Part shown: positions 45,006 to 52,486 of the stretch, one piece after another
How positions within the stretch are numbered: position 1 is the stretch's first letter
How the letters are laid out: every line of letters starts with the position of its first letter
From: Bryobacterales bacterium
GTDB taxonomy: Bacteria > Acidobacteriota > Terriglobia > Bryobacterales > Bryobacteraceae
Reading direction: 5' to 3'
Length of the DNA: 64,000 nt
Assembly: GCA_020847045.1 (NCBI GenBank)
Contig: JADLCT010000063.1
Location: 1-64,000, forward strand
The notes under the pieces: model-generated
Databases searched by the model: none
What the model saw: the letters and a program-made list of their open reading frames with translations, nothing else
What the model was told of the DNA's origin: nothing
Translations under genes and position numbers: made by a program

Positions 45006-46451
45006 ATGAGGATCCGTACGTTTCAAGATTGGAAGCTTGCCGTCTTTGGCGCGGGGCTGCTGGCCCTGGGCGGTCTGGGCGGCTTTGCCCTCAGGGCCGG
45101 CGCCGAGCATCACACCGTGGAGGTGAAGATGTCGCAGGCGCCTCCGCCCAAGGCGGGCTTTGGCGACGTGGTGCAGCGCAATCTTCCGGCCGTGGTGAGC
45201 ATCACCATGACGAAGGTGTCCAAGACAAGCTTCGAGGGGCAGGACCTGCCGCCGGAGTTCGCGCCCTTCTTCCGCGGCGCTCCACAGCAGCCCCGGAAAC
45301 AGCGTGGCGCCGGGTCAGGCGTCATTGTCTCGCCGGACGGCTACATTCTGACCAATAGCCACGTCGTGAACAAGGCCAGCCAGATCAAGGTGCAGTTGAG
45401 CGACCGGCGCGAGTTCATGGCCAAGCTGGTGGGCGAGGATGAAAAGACCGACGTGGCCGTGTTGAAGATCGACGCGTCGAGCCTTCCCGTGGTGACCTTC
45501 GCCGACAGCTCCAAGGTGCGCGTGGGCGACTACTCGCTGGCCATCGGCAACCCGTTCGGCGTGGGCCAGACGGTGACCATGGGTATCGTGAGCGCGACGG
45601 CGCGCGGCGGCCTGGGCATCGAGGAGTATGAAGACTTTATTCAGACCGACGCGGCCATCAACCCGGGCAACTCGGGCGGCGCTCTTGTGAACGCCAACGG
45701 CGATCTGATTGGCATCAACACCGCCATCATGTCGCCGACGGGCGGCAACAACGGCGTCGGCTTCGCCATTCCGTCGAATCTGGCGCGCCACGTGATGAAC
45801 CAGTTGATCGAGCACGGCAAGGTGACGCGCGCCTTCCTCGGCGTGACGCTGCAACCGTTGACCCACGAACTGGCGCAGGCCATGAAGGTGCCGGGCAACG
45901 AAGGCGCGGTGGTGGCCGACGTGTCGCCGGACTCGCCGGCTTCGCGCGCGGGCCTCAAGAGCGGCGATGTGATCACGGCGATGAACGGCAAGAAGGTGGC
46001 CGACTGGGTACAGTTGAAGCTGATGGTCGGCAACGCGGCGCCTGATTCGGAGGCCCGTTTCACGGTGGTTCGCGACGGCCGCGAACAAACGCTGTCGGCC
46101 ACGCTGAGCGAGCTGACAGACAAGAAACTGGCGGCCAACCGTCCTGGCAAGTCAGGTGACGAGGAGGCCCTGAACGGCGTCGAAGTGTCCGACCTCACGC
46201 CGCGGCTCCGCCGGCAATTGGAACTACCGGCAGGTTCGACGGGCGTTGTGATCACCGGAGTCGATCCGTCGAGCAAGGCCGCCGAGGCCGGACTGCGGGA
46301 GGGCGACGTCATCCGCCAGGTGAACCGCAAGCCGGTGTCGAGCGTGCCTGGCTTGCAGGAGGAGTTGCGGCAGAGCGCCTCGAAAGACGTACTGCTGCAG
46401 ATCCAACGCGACGGCTCGAACCTGTTTGTCGTGGTGCCGTCGGAAGGCTGA
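45006..46451 (+). CDS. HtrA/DegP-type periplasmic serine protease (Do family)
   Basis: It has 481 residues from ATG 45006, with GGAGAGAGAG upstream. An N-terminal membrane anchor or signal (KLAVFGAGLLALGGLGGFALRAGA) precedes the trypsin-like domain with triad H119 (NSHVVN), D149 (DVAVLKID) and S223 (NPGNSGGAL). Two PDZ domains follow (FLGVTLQPL... and GVEVSDLTPRLRRQL...). It degrades or refolds misfolded envelope proteins. An intrinsic terminator follows its stop. Confidence 0.93.
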   Translation: MRIRTFQDWKLAVFGAGLLALGGLGGFALRAGAEHHTVEVKMSQAPPPKAGFGDVVQRNLPAVVSITMTKVSKTSFEGQDLPPEFAPFFRGAPQQPRKQRGAGSGVIVSPDGYILTNSHVVNKASQIKVQLSDRREFMAKLVGEDEKTDVAVLKIDASSLPVVTFADSSKVRVGDYSLAIGNPFGVGQTVTMGIVSATARGGLGIEEYEDFIQTDAAINPGNSGGALVNANGDLIGINTAIMSPTGGNNGVGFAIPSNLARHVMNQLIEHGKVTRAFLGVTLQPLTHELAQAMKVPGNEGAVVADVSPDSPASRAGLKSGDVITAMNGKKVADWVQLKLMVGNAAPDSEARFTVVRDGREQTLSATLSELTDKKLAANRPGKSGDEEALNGVEVSDLTPRLRRQLELPAGSTGVVITGVDPSSKAAEAGLREGDVIRQVNRKPVSSVPGLQEELRQSASKDVLLQIQRDGSNLFVVVPSEG

Positions 46452-46475
46452 GCGCGGTCTTCTCCCTGCGCACGA

Positions 46476-46515
46476 ACGCACCGTCCGGGCGAACTGTCCG
46501 GGCGGTGCGTTTTTC
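46476..46515 (+). terminator. Intrinsic terminator after the HtrA gene
   Basis: ACGCACCGTCCGG (46476-46488) pairs with CCGGGCGGTGCGT (46498-46510), with one T-G wobble, around a 9-base loop. It is followed by TTTT to 46514. This is a strong G+C-rich rho-independent terminator separating degP from lipA. Confidence 0.88.
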
Positions 46516-46561
46516 ATTGGTGCGGTGGCGCGCAAGGGGAAGCCGGCCGCGCCCGGCTACA

Positions 46562-47455
46562 ATGAAAGCAGCAGTGCTTGTTCCGCTCGACACTTTGACC
46601 GCGCCTGCCCGGACGCCACGCCCGGAATGGCTGCGCGCGCCCGCTCCCGTGGGAGAAAACTACCGCGAATTGAAAGAACTGATGACGCGGCTGGAACTGC
46701 ACACGGTATGCGAGTCGGCGGCCTGCCCGAACGTGGGCGATTGCTGGAACCGCCGCACGGCCACGTTCATGATTCTCGGCAACGTCTGCACGCGCCGGTG
46801 CGGCTTCTGCGCCGTGCAGAAGGGTGTGCCACTCGACGTGGACATGGATGAGCCGCGCCGCGTGGCCGAAGCGGTGCAGGCAATGGGACTGCGCTACGCC
46901 GTCATCACCAGCGTGAACCGCGACGACCGCAAGGATGGCGGTGCGCTTCTGTTCGCGATGACAATCCAGTCCATTCGCGGCCGCGTGCCAGGCTGCCGCG
47001 TCGAAGTGCTCGTGCCGGATTTTCAGGGGTCGCGCGAGGCCATGTGCATCCTGATGGATGCACGGCCCGACGTGATGAACCACAACACCGAAACCGTGCC
47101 CCGGCTCTACCGGCAGGTGCGCCTGGGCGCCAGTTATGAACGCTCGCTCGATGTCCTGGCCCACGCCAAAACGCTCCAGCCGGAGATTCCCACAAAATCG
47201 GGATTGATGCTGGGGCTGGGTGAAACCATGGCCGAGGTGGAATCTGTGATGCGTGACTTGCGCGCGTCCCAGGTGGACATCCTCACGCTGGGCCAGTATC
47301 TGCGCCCCTCGCCCAAACACCTGCCCGTGCTCCGCTATGTGCCGCCAGAGGAGTTCGCGCACTACCGGCAGGCCGGGGCCGCGATGGGCTTCCGGCACGT
47401 GGAGGCGGGGCCGCTGGTGCGCAGCTCGTATCACGCCGGCGAAGCCGCGCCGTGA
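46562..47455 (+). CDS. lipA: Lipoyl synthase
   Basis: LipA (297 residues) is a radical-SAM enzyme inserting two sulfurs into octanoyl groups. The auxiliary cluster motif is CESAACPNVGDCW, the radical SAM motif CTRRCGFC, and the C-terminal RSSYHAGE serine ligates the auxiliary cluster. The start is ATG 46562; the TACAAT overlapping it could be a -10 with translation from GTG 46574 four codons in. The MBL hydrolase overlaps its end. No lipB is in the window. Confidence 0.95.
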   Translation: MKAAVLVPLDTLTAPARTPRPEWLRAPAPVGENYRELKELMTRLELHTVCESAACPNVGDCWNRRTATFMILGNVCTRRCGFCAVQKGVPLDVDMDEPRRVAEAVQAMGLRYAVITSVNRDDRKDGGALLFAMTIQSIRGRVPGCRVEVLVPDFQGSREAMCILMDARPDVMNHNTETVPRLYRQVRLGASYERSLDVLAHAKTLQPEIPTKSGLMLGLGETMAEVESVMRDLRASQVDILTLGQYLRPSPKHLPVLRYVPPEEFAHYRQAGAAMGFRHVEAGPLVRSSYHAGEAAP

Positions 47456-48447
47456 TAATTTCCGAGCCCGCTCCGGGCGTTGTGCGCATCCGTCTGCCCC
47501 TTCCCTTCCAGTTGAACCACGTCTATGTCCACGTTGTGCGGCGTGGCGGCGGATGGATGTTGATCGACACCGGACTGGGCGACGAGCCGTGCATGAACAT
47601 ACTGGACGACGCCTTCATCGAGGCGGGCATTCACTGGCGCGACGTGCGCGACATCTTTCTCACGCACACGCATCCGGACCATGTCGGCGGCGCACCCGAA
47701 CTGCTGCGGCGAACCCGCGCGCGGCTGTGGATGTCAGCCGGCGAGAGGGATCATCTGGCCGAGGTCGCCACGTCGGCGCACGTGGCCGACTGGTTCACGC
47801 CCACCGTGCGGCGCGCGGGCGCGGAGGCACACGAAATACGCGACATGGAGCACGCCTTTGCTTCCGTGCGCCACAAGTTCGTGCCGCTTACGCCGGATCA
47901 TATCCTGCACGGTGGCGAACGGCTCGATACGGACGCCGGGGAATGGATCACCGTCCACACGCCCGGTCACTCGCCCGGCCACCTGGCGCTGTATAACGCC
48001 GGACGGCGCTTGCTGGTCGCGGGCGATCATGTTCTGCCCAAGATCACGCCGAACATTAGCTGGATGCCCGGACGCGACATGCTCGCCGAGTTTCATGAGT
48101 CACTGGAACAGGTGGCCCGGCTGGATGTGGAGGAGATTCTACCGTCTCACGGCGGGGCGTTTACCGGGCTCGTCGCCTGGGTGGAGTCGGCCCAGCGACA
48201 CCACCAGGAACGATGCGACGGACTGCTCGGCGGCCTGGCCGCGGGCGCGCGCACCGCCCGCGAGCTTCTTCCGGTACTGTGGACGAAACCGCTGGCCGCG
48301 TGGAATCTTCGCTTCGCTCTGTTTGAGGTTCTGGCTCATCTGGAGTATCTGTCGCGCCGCGGACTGGCCGCTAAGATAGAAGGCGAAATCGAACGCTGGA
48401 AAGTTACACAGGCCGCCCGCCAGCGCCTCGCCGCTCCACCACGCTAG
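47452..48447 (+). CDS. MBL-fold metallo-hydrolase
   Basis: The 331-residue protein starts at GTG 47452, overlapping the lipA stop. The metallo-beta-lactamase fold has THTHPDHVGG, HTPGHSPGHLALY (third metal His), VAGDHVLPKI (bridging Asp) and ILPSHGGAF. The last ~70 residues form a helical extension of the type seen in LACTB2-like hydrolases. Substrates of such proteins include thioesters, phosphodiesters and RNA; nothing here decides. Coupling to lipA is by position only. Confidence 0.88.
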   Translation: MIISEPAPGVVRIRLPLPFQLNHVYVHVVRRGGGWMLIDTGLGDEPCMNILDDAFIEAGIHWRDVRDIFLTHTHPDHVGGAPELLRRTRARLWMSAGERDHLAEVATSAHVADWFTPTVRRAGAEAHEIRDMEHAFASVRHKFVPLTPDHILHGGERLDTDAGEWITVHTPGHSPGHLALYNAGRRLLVAGDHVLPKITPNISWMPGRDMLAEFHESLEQVARLDVEEILPSHGGAFTGLVAWVESAQRHHQERCDGLLGGLAAGARTARELLPVLWTKPLAAWNLRFALFEVLAHLEYLSRRGLAAKIEGEIERWKVTQAARQRLAAPPR

Positions 48448-48504
48448 AGTGCGCGGAACTATTCCCGGCCCCGTTCGTAGTCCTTTGATGAGGAGGGAAT
48501 GTCC

Positions 48505-48705
48505 ATGGTGAAGTTCCTCATGTTTTGCATCCTGTTCGTCGTCTGCTGGCCGTTGGCGCTGTTAGCTCTGATCCTGTACCCATTTGTATGGATACTCCTG
48601 TTGCCGTTCCGAATTGTCGGAATCACCGTGGACGGAGTGCTGGAACTGCTGCGCGCCCTGCTGATGCTGCCCGCCCGCGTGCTGCGCTTGGGCGCGGCGC
48701 GCTAG
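48505..48705 (+). CDS. Small two-helix membrane protein
   Basis: I choose ATG 48505 because AGGAGGG at 48491-48497 is 7 bases upstream; ATG 48499 is too close to it. The 66-residue product is mostly two hydrophobic helices (MVKFLMFCILFVVCWPLALLALILYPFVWILLL) with a short basic tail. There is no recognised family. The strong ribosome site and coherent topology support it as a real gene. Confidence 0.65.
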   Translation: MVKFLMFCILFVVCWPLALLALILYPFVWILLLPFRIVGITVDGVLELLRALLMLPARVLRLGAAR

Positions 48706-48713
48706 TCCACGCG

Positions 48714-49799
48714 CTATTGCGGCGCCATCCCCAGGCGTGCGGCGGCGGCTTCCGAGTACCAGAGCCCGGCGGCGCCTGTTTTGCCCTGGCGCAGACTCAG
48801 CGAGCCGAGGTCATCCTTGATGCGCACCGCGTAGTTTTGCGAGGCGTTGGCGAAGCGGCCCGACATCTCCAGCGCGTTCCGCAGCACGGTTTCCGCGCGC
48901 AGATTCATGCCCTGCTCGGCCAGAACCTCGCCATAGTTGACCAGAGCCGGAATAGCCAGAGGGTGGCCATTCGGTGCGGTCTTGTCCCAGATGGAGACCG
49001 CCCGCGCGAGAAGTTGCTCCGCCTCGGGCTGGCCTCCGCGGCCGCGCAGCAGCACGGCGAGGTTATTCAAAACGGTGGCGGTTTCGGTATGTCCGGGCCC
49101 AAGCTCGGTTTCGCGAATCTGGAGCGCTCGGCGCAACAGGGTTTCCGCCTCCTGCTCGCGTCCGGTCATGCGGTATGCCTCGGCGAGGTTGTTGAGCGAC
49201 GTGGACAACGAAAGCGAATCGGGCTGCCCATAGGTCTCCTGCAGTGTTCGGGCTCGCTCATGATTATGCGCGGCGGCGGCGAATTCACCGCGCGCCAGTT
49301 GGAGTGAACCCTGGCTGTTCAGCGTGCAGGCCAACTCCTCGGCGGCTCGCTGCAACCGTGACTCGCGCGCCTCCAGCGCCCGCTGAAAGTAGCCTCTGGC
49401 GCCGGCCAGATCACCGCGGAGACGGTGGACCTCGCCCAGGTTGTTCAGGCACGCGCTGGTGTCGGAGGAATCCTCGCCGGTGAGCCGGGTGAAGATGGGC
49501 AGCGCCTCCAGGTAGAGCTTTTCTGCCTGGTCCAGGCGGCCGGCGGTGTGATGCACGGCTGCGAGGTTGTTCAGCACTCTGGCGCGGCGAGCGTCATTGG
49601 GATGGAACGATTCACTTTCGCGCACCAGTTCCATATACAGAGATTCGGCGTCGGCTAGCCGCCCCTCGACGCGAGCGCGCGCGGCGTACACCATGCGAAG
49701 CTCGAAGCTTGCGGCGGGTTTGGCGGGCGCCTCTTGCGCCGGCAGGAATGTCATGGTTCCCAAAACCGCCATCAGGGCGGCGAGTCTCATTCCCGGCAT
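48714..49799 (-). CDS. Secreted tetratricopeptide-repeat protein
   Basis: It has 361 residues from ATG 49799 (ATG 49790 is an alternative). Signal peptide: MRLAALMAVLGTMTFLPAQ. About six to seven TPR/Kinesin-light-chain-type repeats of ~42 residues follow, with the recurring ARVLNNLAAVHHTAGRLDQAEKLYLEALPI pattern. It is a protein-interaction scaffold in the periplasm or outside; no partner is evident. A hairpin (CGGAACCC/GGGTTCCG) sits 21-38 bases upstream of the start. Confidence 0.88.
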   Translation of the reverse strand: MPGMRLAALMAVLGTMTFLPAQEAPAKPAASFELRMVYAARARVEGRLADAESLYMELVRESESFHPNDARRARVLNNLAAVHHTAGRLDQAEKLYLEALPIFTRLTGEDSSDTSACLNNLGEVHRLRGDLAGARGYFQRALEARESRLQRAAEELACTLNSQGSLQLARGEFAAAAHNHERARTLQETYGQPDSLSLSTSLNNLAEAYRMTGREQEAETLLRRALQIRETELGPGHTETATVLNNLAVLLRGRGGQPEAEQLLARAVSIWDKTAPNGHPLAIPALVNYGEVLAEQGMNLRAETVLRNALEMSGRFANASQNYAVRIKDDLGSLSLRQGKTGAAGLWYSEAAAARLGMAPQ

Positions 49800-49819
49800 A
49801 GATCAGGTCCTCAGTCTCA

Positions 49820-49837
49820 CGGAACCCGAGGGTTCCG
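49820..49837 (-). other. Hairpin in the 5' region of the TPR gene
   Basis: CGGAACCC and GGGTTCCG form a perfect 8-base-pair stem with a 2-base turn, about 21 bases upstream of the TPR start. It has no T-tract and could be an RNA structure or protein site. The remainder of 49838-49980 shows only an A+T-rich patch that could hold a minus-strand promoter. Confidence 0.4.
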
Positions 49838-49980
49838 AGTGCTGCCTTCACCCTGCCCCTCCGGCGTGTGACCGGCCCCTGCAAGATAGAACGTGCGAAC
49901 CGGAAAAACGCTTCCGAAAAAGTACGAAATATTTCCTACATCCGGTGGAACACTGTGCCGCCAAGCCTACCGCGAGCCGG

Positions 49981-50271
49981 TTAAGACACCCGGGCCAGCG
50001 CGGAGCGCACCTGAAGCGTGGCGTGTCCAAGCCCCCCGGAGCGCAAGGCGCGGCGCACCTCGGGGATTCGGCCCTCGTAAGCCGGAAACTCGACCGCGAC
50101 GGCGGCGGGCATGTGCTGATGGTAGATATCCGGATTGATGGGGAAGGAGAGCGAGGCAATCGCTTCCAGCAAACATTCCAGCAGGCGGGGCTCCACTTCG
50201 ACGCGAAGAAAAAGCAGTTCGCCTTCGGAACCAATCAGAATTGGGGAGGGAGTAAAAGGTGTGTGTGACAT
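49981..50271 (-). CDS. Hypothetical protein, 96 residues
   Basis: I do not recognise this. The start ATG 50271 gives MSHTPFTPSPILIGSEGELLFLRVEVEPRLLECLLEAIASL..., a small alpha/beta protein without signal or membrane segment. Beta-alpha-beta spacing (LLFLRVEVEPRLLECLLEAIASLSFPINPDI) is ACT-like but the resemblance is weak. It stands alone between divergent and convergent genes. Confidence 0.6.
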   Translation of the reverse strand: MSHTPFTPSPILIGSEGELLFLRVEVEPRLLECLLEAIASLSFPINPDIYHQHMPAAVAVEFPAYEGRIPEVRRALRSGGLGHATLQVRSALARVS

Positions 50272-50306
50272 CGCCTTTAGCACTTTTTAGCGTGGGTGCA
50301 AGTAGC

Positions 50307-50332
50307 AGGCTTCCGGCTGGGATTGGAAGCCT
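50307..50332. other. Hairpin in intergenic region 50272-50466
   Basis: AGGCTTCC and GGAAGCCT form a perfect 8-base-pair stem with a 10-base loop, in the 5' region of the 96-residue protein gene. It has no poly-T run, so it is not a terminator. A structured leader or small RNA is possible. The rest of this gap has a terminator near 50412-50441 and nothing else I can assign. Confidence 0.4.
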
Positions 50333-50411
50333 AAATCAATCCACGTTCAAGACATCATACCATACCGAAGCGTTCCTGAAAAGAGAAGAGAGAGGGAAGG
50401 GTGCAGGCGCG

Positions 50412-50441
50412 AAAAAGGGCGGGACCATGGCCCCGCCCTTT
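50412..50441 (-). terminator. Intrinsic terminator after the peroxidase gene
   Basis: On the minus strand AAAGGGCGGG and CCCGCCCTTT form a 10-base-pair stem with an 8-base loop, followed by further Ts (total TTTTT). It lies 26 bases after the stop of the gene ending at 50467. Confidence 0.8.
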
Positions 50442-50466
50442 CGCATGTTGGAAACCTCCGGCCGCC

Positions 50467-51471
50467 CTACGGAAGCTTAGGCTCGGCGATATCGTAGGTG
50501 ACGTCGAGTGAGCGCAGGAAGGCGAGCAGGTCGGTCTTTTCTTTCGCCGAGAGTTTCACCGCCTTCAGGTTGGTCTTGTCCAGGTGCGGGTTGTCCTTGC
50601 CGCCCTTTGTCATGAAGTCGACGGCCTCTTCCAGCGTGGCTGCGGAGCCGTCATGGAAATAGGGAGCGGATTTGGATATGTCGAGAAGTGCCGGAGTCTT
50701 AAAGGCGCCCTTGTCCTTCTCGTCCTTGGTGACTACAAAGCGTCCGAGGTCGGGCGTGGCCGCGTCCATGCCGACGCCAACGTTGTGAAATTGCATGTCG
50801 CTGAGCAGTTTGCCGTCGTGGCAGTTGTCGCACTTGGCCTTTTCGTGAAACACCTTGTAGCCGCGCTTGGCCTGCGCCGAAAGGGCGCTCTTGTTGCCGG
50901 ACATGAAGCGCATCCAGGCCGAGCGCTCCTTGGTGGCGACGATGGTGCGCATGAAGGCGGCCAGCGCCTTGGCGATGTTGTCCTGCGTGGCCGGACCGCC
51001 GAAGACGGCCTGGAACTGCTGCCGGTAGCCGGGAATGGCGTTCAAATTGCCAGCGATGGTGGCCGTGGATGGGCGGCCATCCTTGCCCGAAACACCCATA
51101 TTGGCGCCGGTCCAGGCACCCACAACCTGGCGTTCCAGCGTGGGCGTGCGACCGTCCCAATAAATGGCCGGCAGATAGCCGACGTTCCACATAGTGGGAG
51201 CGCTGCGCGTCAGCTTGGCGCCATACGGCCCCTGTCCCAAGGCCACGCCCATGGTGAGGCCCTTCTCCTTCAGATGGCAGGAGTAGCAGGCGTGCGAGCC
51301 ATCGCCGGAGAGTCGCTTGTCATAGTAGAGTTGCTTGCCAAGTTCCACCTTGGCCACCGTCATGGGGTTGTCGGCGGGGATCTTCATCAACTCGTAGTTG
51401 GGCACCTCAGGCCATTGTTGGCCGAGTCCCAGCGACGCCAAGGCCAGACACAGTACGGGCGTTCGTTTCAT
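50467..51471 (-). CDS. Di-haem cytochrome c peroxidase (MauG/CcpA family)
   Basis: It has 334 residues with signal peptide MKRTPVLCLALASLGLGQ. Two haem c sites are visible: CYSCH in the N-terminal half (electron-acceptor/peroxidatic haem) and CDNCH in the C-terminal half. The family motifs GKQLYYDKRLSGDGSHACYSCH, YLPAIYWDGRTPTLERQ and FKTPALLDISKSAPYFHDGS are present. It reduces H2O2 in the periplasm or modifies a protein substrate, as in MauG. A terminator follows. Confidence 0.93.
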   Translation of the reverse strand: MKRTPVLCLALASLGLGQQWPEVPNYELMKIPADNPMTVAKVELGKQLYYDKRLSGDGSHACYSCHLKEKGLTMGVALGQGPYGAKLTRSAPTMWNVGYLPAIYWDGRTPTLERQVVGAWTGANMGVSGKDGRPSTATIAGNLNAIPGYRQQFQAVFGGPATQDNIAKALAAFMRTIVATKERSAWMRFMSGNKSALSAQAKRGYKVFHEKAKCDNCHDGKLLSDMQFHNVGVGMDAATPDLGRFVVTKDEKDKGAFKTPALLDISKSAPYFHDGSAATLEEAVDFMTKGGKDNPHLDKTNLKAVKLSAKEKTDLLAFLRSLDVTYDIAEPKLP

Positions 51472-51523
51472 GCGGTGTTTCCTTTCGTGACTTCCTACCC
51501 AGTAAAGCCGCTTGTGCGCGCGG

Positions 51524-52393
51524 CTAGCCGCGCATGCTCGCGGCAGGAATCTTTTTCGTCAGGTCAATCATTTCGGCAATCGATTCGCTGCCGATGGTGA
51601 AGCAATCGATGCAATCCTGCGCCAGGGCGAATTGCAGCGATTCATCAACCTTGCCGCGGAGTCGTCCGGCGCCCAGAATCTTCATGCCGATCACACCCTT
51701 GCCGGAGGCTTTCATCTGTTTCAGGATGCCGAGGACGGTGGCCGGATCGGCGTCCATGGCGATTTGCGCGGGGTTGATGCGCGCCAGATCCACCTCCACC
51801 CAGGGTTCGGCGGCGGCCGTTTGCAAAGCAGCCAGAGTGTGGCACGAAGTGCCTTTGGTGCGGATGATGCCCTTCTGCTTGGCCTCTTCCAGTACGTTCA
51901 TAGCGCCGCGTTTACGCGTGTTCCAATCCTTGTCGAGCATGCAGTGCAACAGCACGATGTCGAGATAGTCGGTGCCCAGTTCCCGGCGGAAACGGTCGAG
52001 GTCGGCCCGCATTTCGGCCTCGGTGTTGGCATGGGTCTTGGTGAGTATGGTGACGTTCTCACGCTTGACGTACTTGAGAGCGGCCTTGGCGTGCGGGTGC
52101 GTGCCGTACTGGTCCGCGCAGTCCCAGAACGTGACGCCGTGATCGTAGCCGGCCTTGAAAAGACCGGCCAGGCCTTCGACACCCAATTTCTTGGTCTGAT
52201 TGGAACTGCCCCCGGCGCCATTCGTGCCCGTACCCATGGCCAGGCGGCTCAGCTCAACCTGGGCGGGACCGAGTTTGACGCGGTCGGAAGCGGCCTTCTT
52301 CGCGGTTCCCGCATGGAGATGGTAGGGGAACTGTGCGAGGTTGACGGCTCCGGCCGTGGAGGCGGCGGTGCGAAGGAAGTTACGGCGCAGCAT
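51524..52393 (-). CDS. Secreted aldo/keto reductase family protein
   Basis: It has 289 residues with a Tat-like N-terminus (MLRRNFLRTAASTAGAVNLAQF). The AKR barrel shows the catalytic Asp in TFWDCADQYGTH and the Tyr next to it, LTKTHANTEAEM (Lys) and IVLLHCMLDK (His). The C-terminus lacks the 4Fe-4S cluster found in some relatives, though CIDCFTIGSES has two Cys. NADPH is not expected outside the cytosol, so the exported form may bind cofactor before Tat export. The ribosome site is AGGAA. The substrate is unknown. Confidence 0.85.
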   Translation of the reverse strand: MLRRNFLRTAASTAGAVNLAQFPYHLHAGTAKKAASDRVKLGPAQVELSRLAMGTGTNGAGGSSNQTKKLGVEGLAGLFKAGYDHGVTFWDCADQYGTHPHAKAALKYVKRENVTILTKTHANTEAEMRADLDRFRRELGTDYLDIVLLHCMLDKDWNTRKRGAMNVLEEAKQKGIIRTKGTSCHTLAALQTAAAEPWVEVDLARINPAQIAMDADPATVLGILKQMKASGKGVIGMKILGAGRLRGKVDESLQFALAQDCIDCFTIGSESIAEMIDLTKKIPAASMRG

Positions 52394-52486
52394 AGATGAG
52401 TTCCTAGTCGAATTTGCTACAGAATCCAGCTTACTTGGTACAGTATCACAGGCTTGGAGCGGATGGGCGGACGAATTCCCGAATGC

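Noticed and set aside
49800-49870. TPP-riboswitch-like words (CTGAG, ACCTGATCT) before the TPR gene
   Set aside because: The conserved GGATAATGCCAGCG-type core and the paired P2/P4 arms are missing, and the gene is not a thiamine gene.
50277-50300. Partial CIRCE-like sequence (TTAGCACTT ... GGGTGCAAG)
   Set aside because: Three mismatches in the right half and an 8-base spacer; the downstream gene is not a chaperone.
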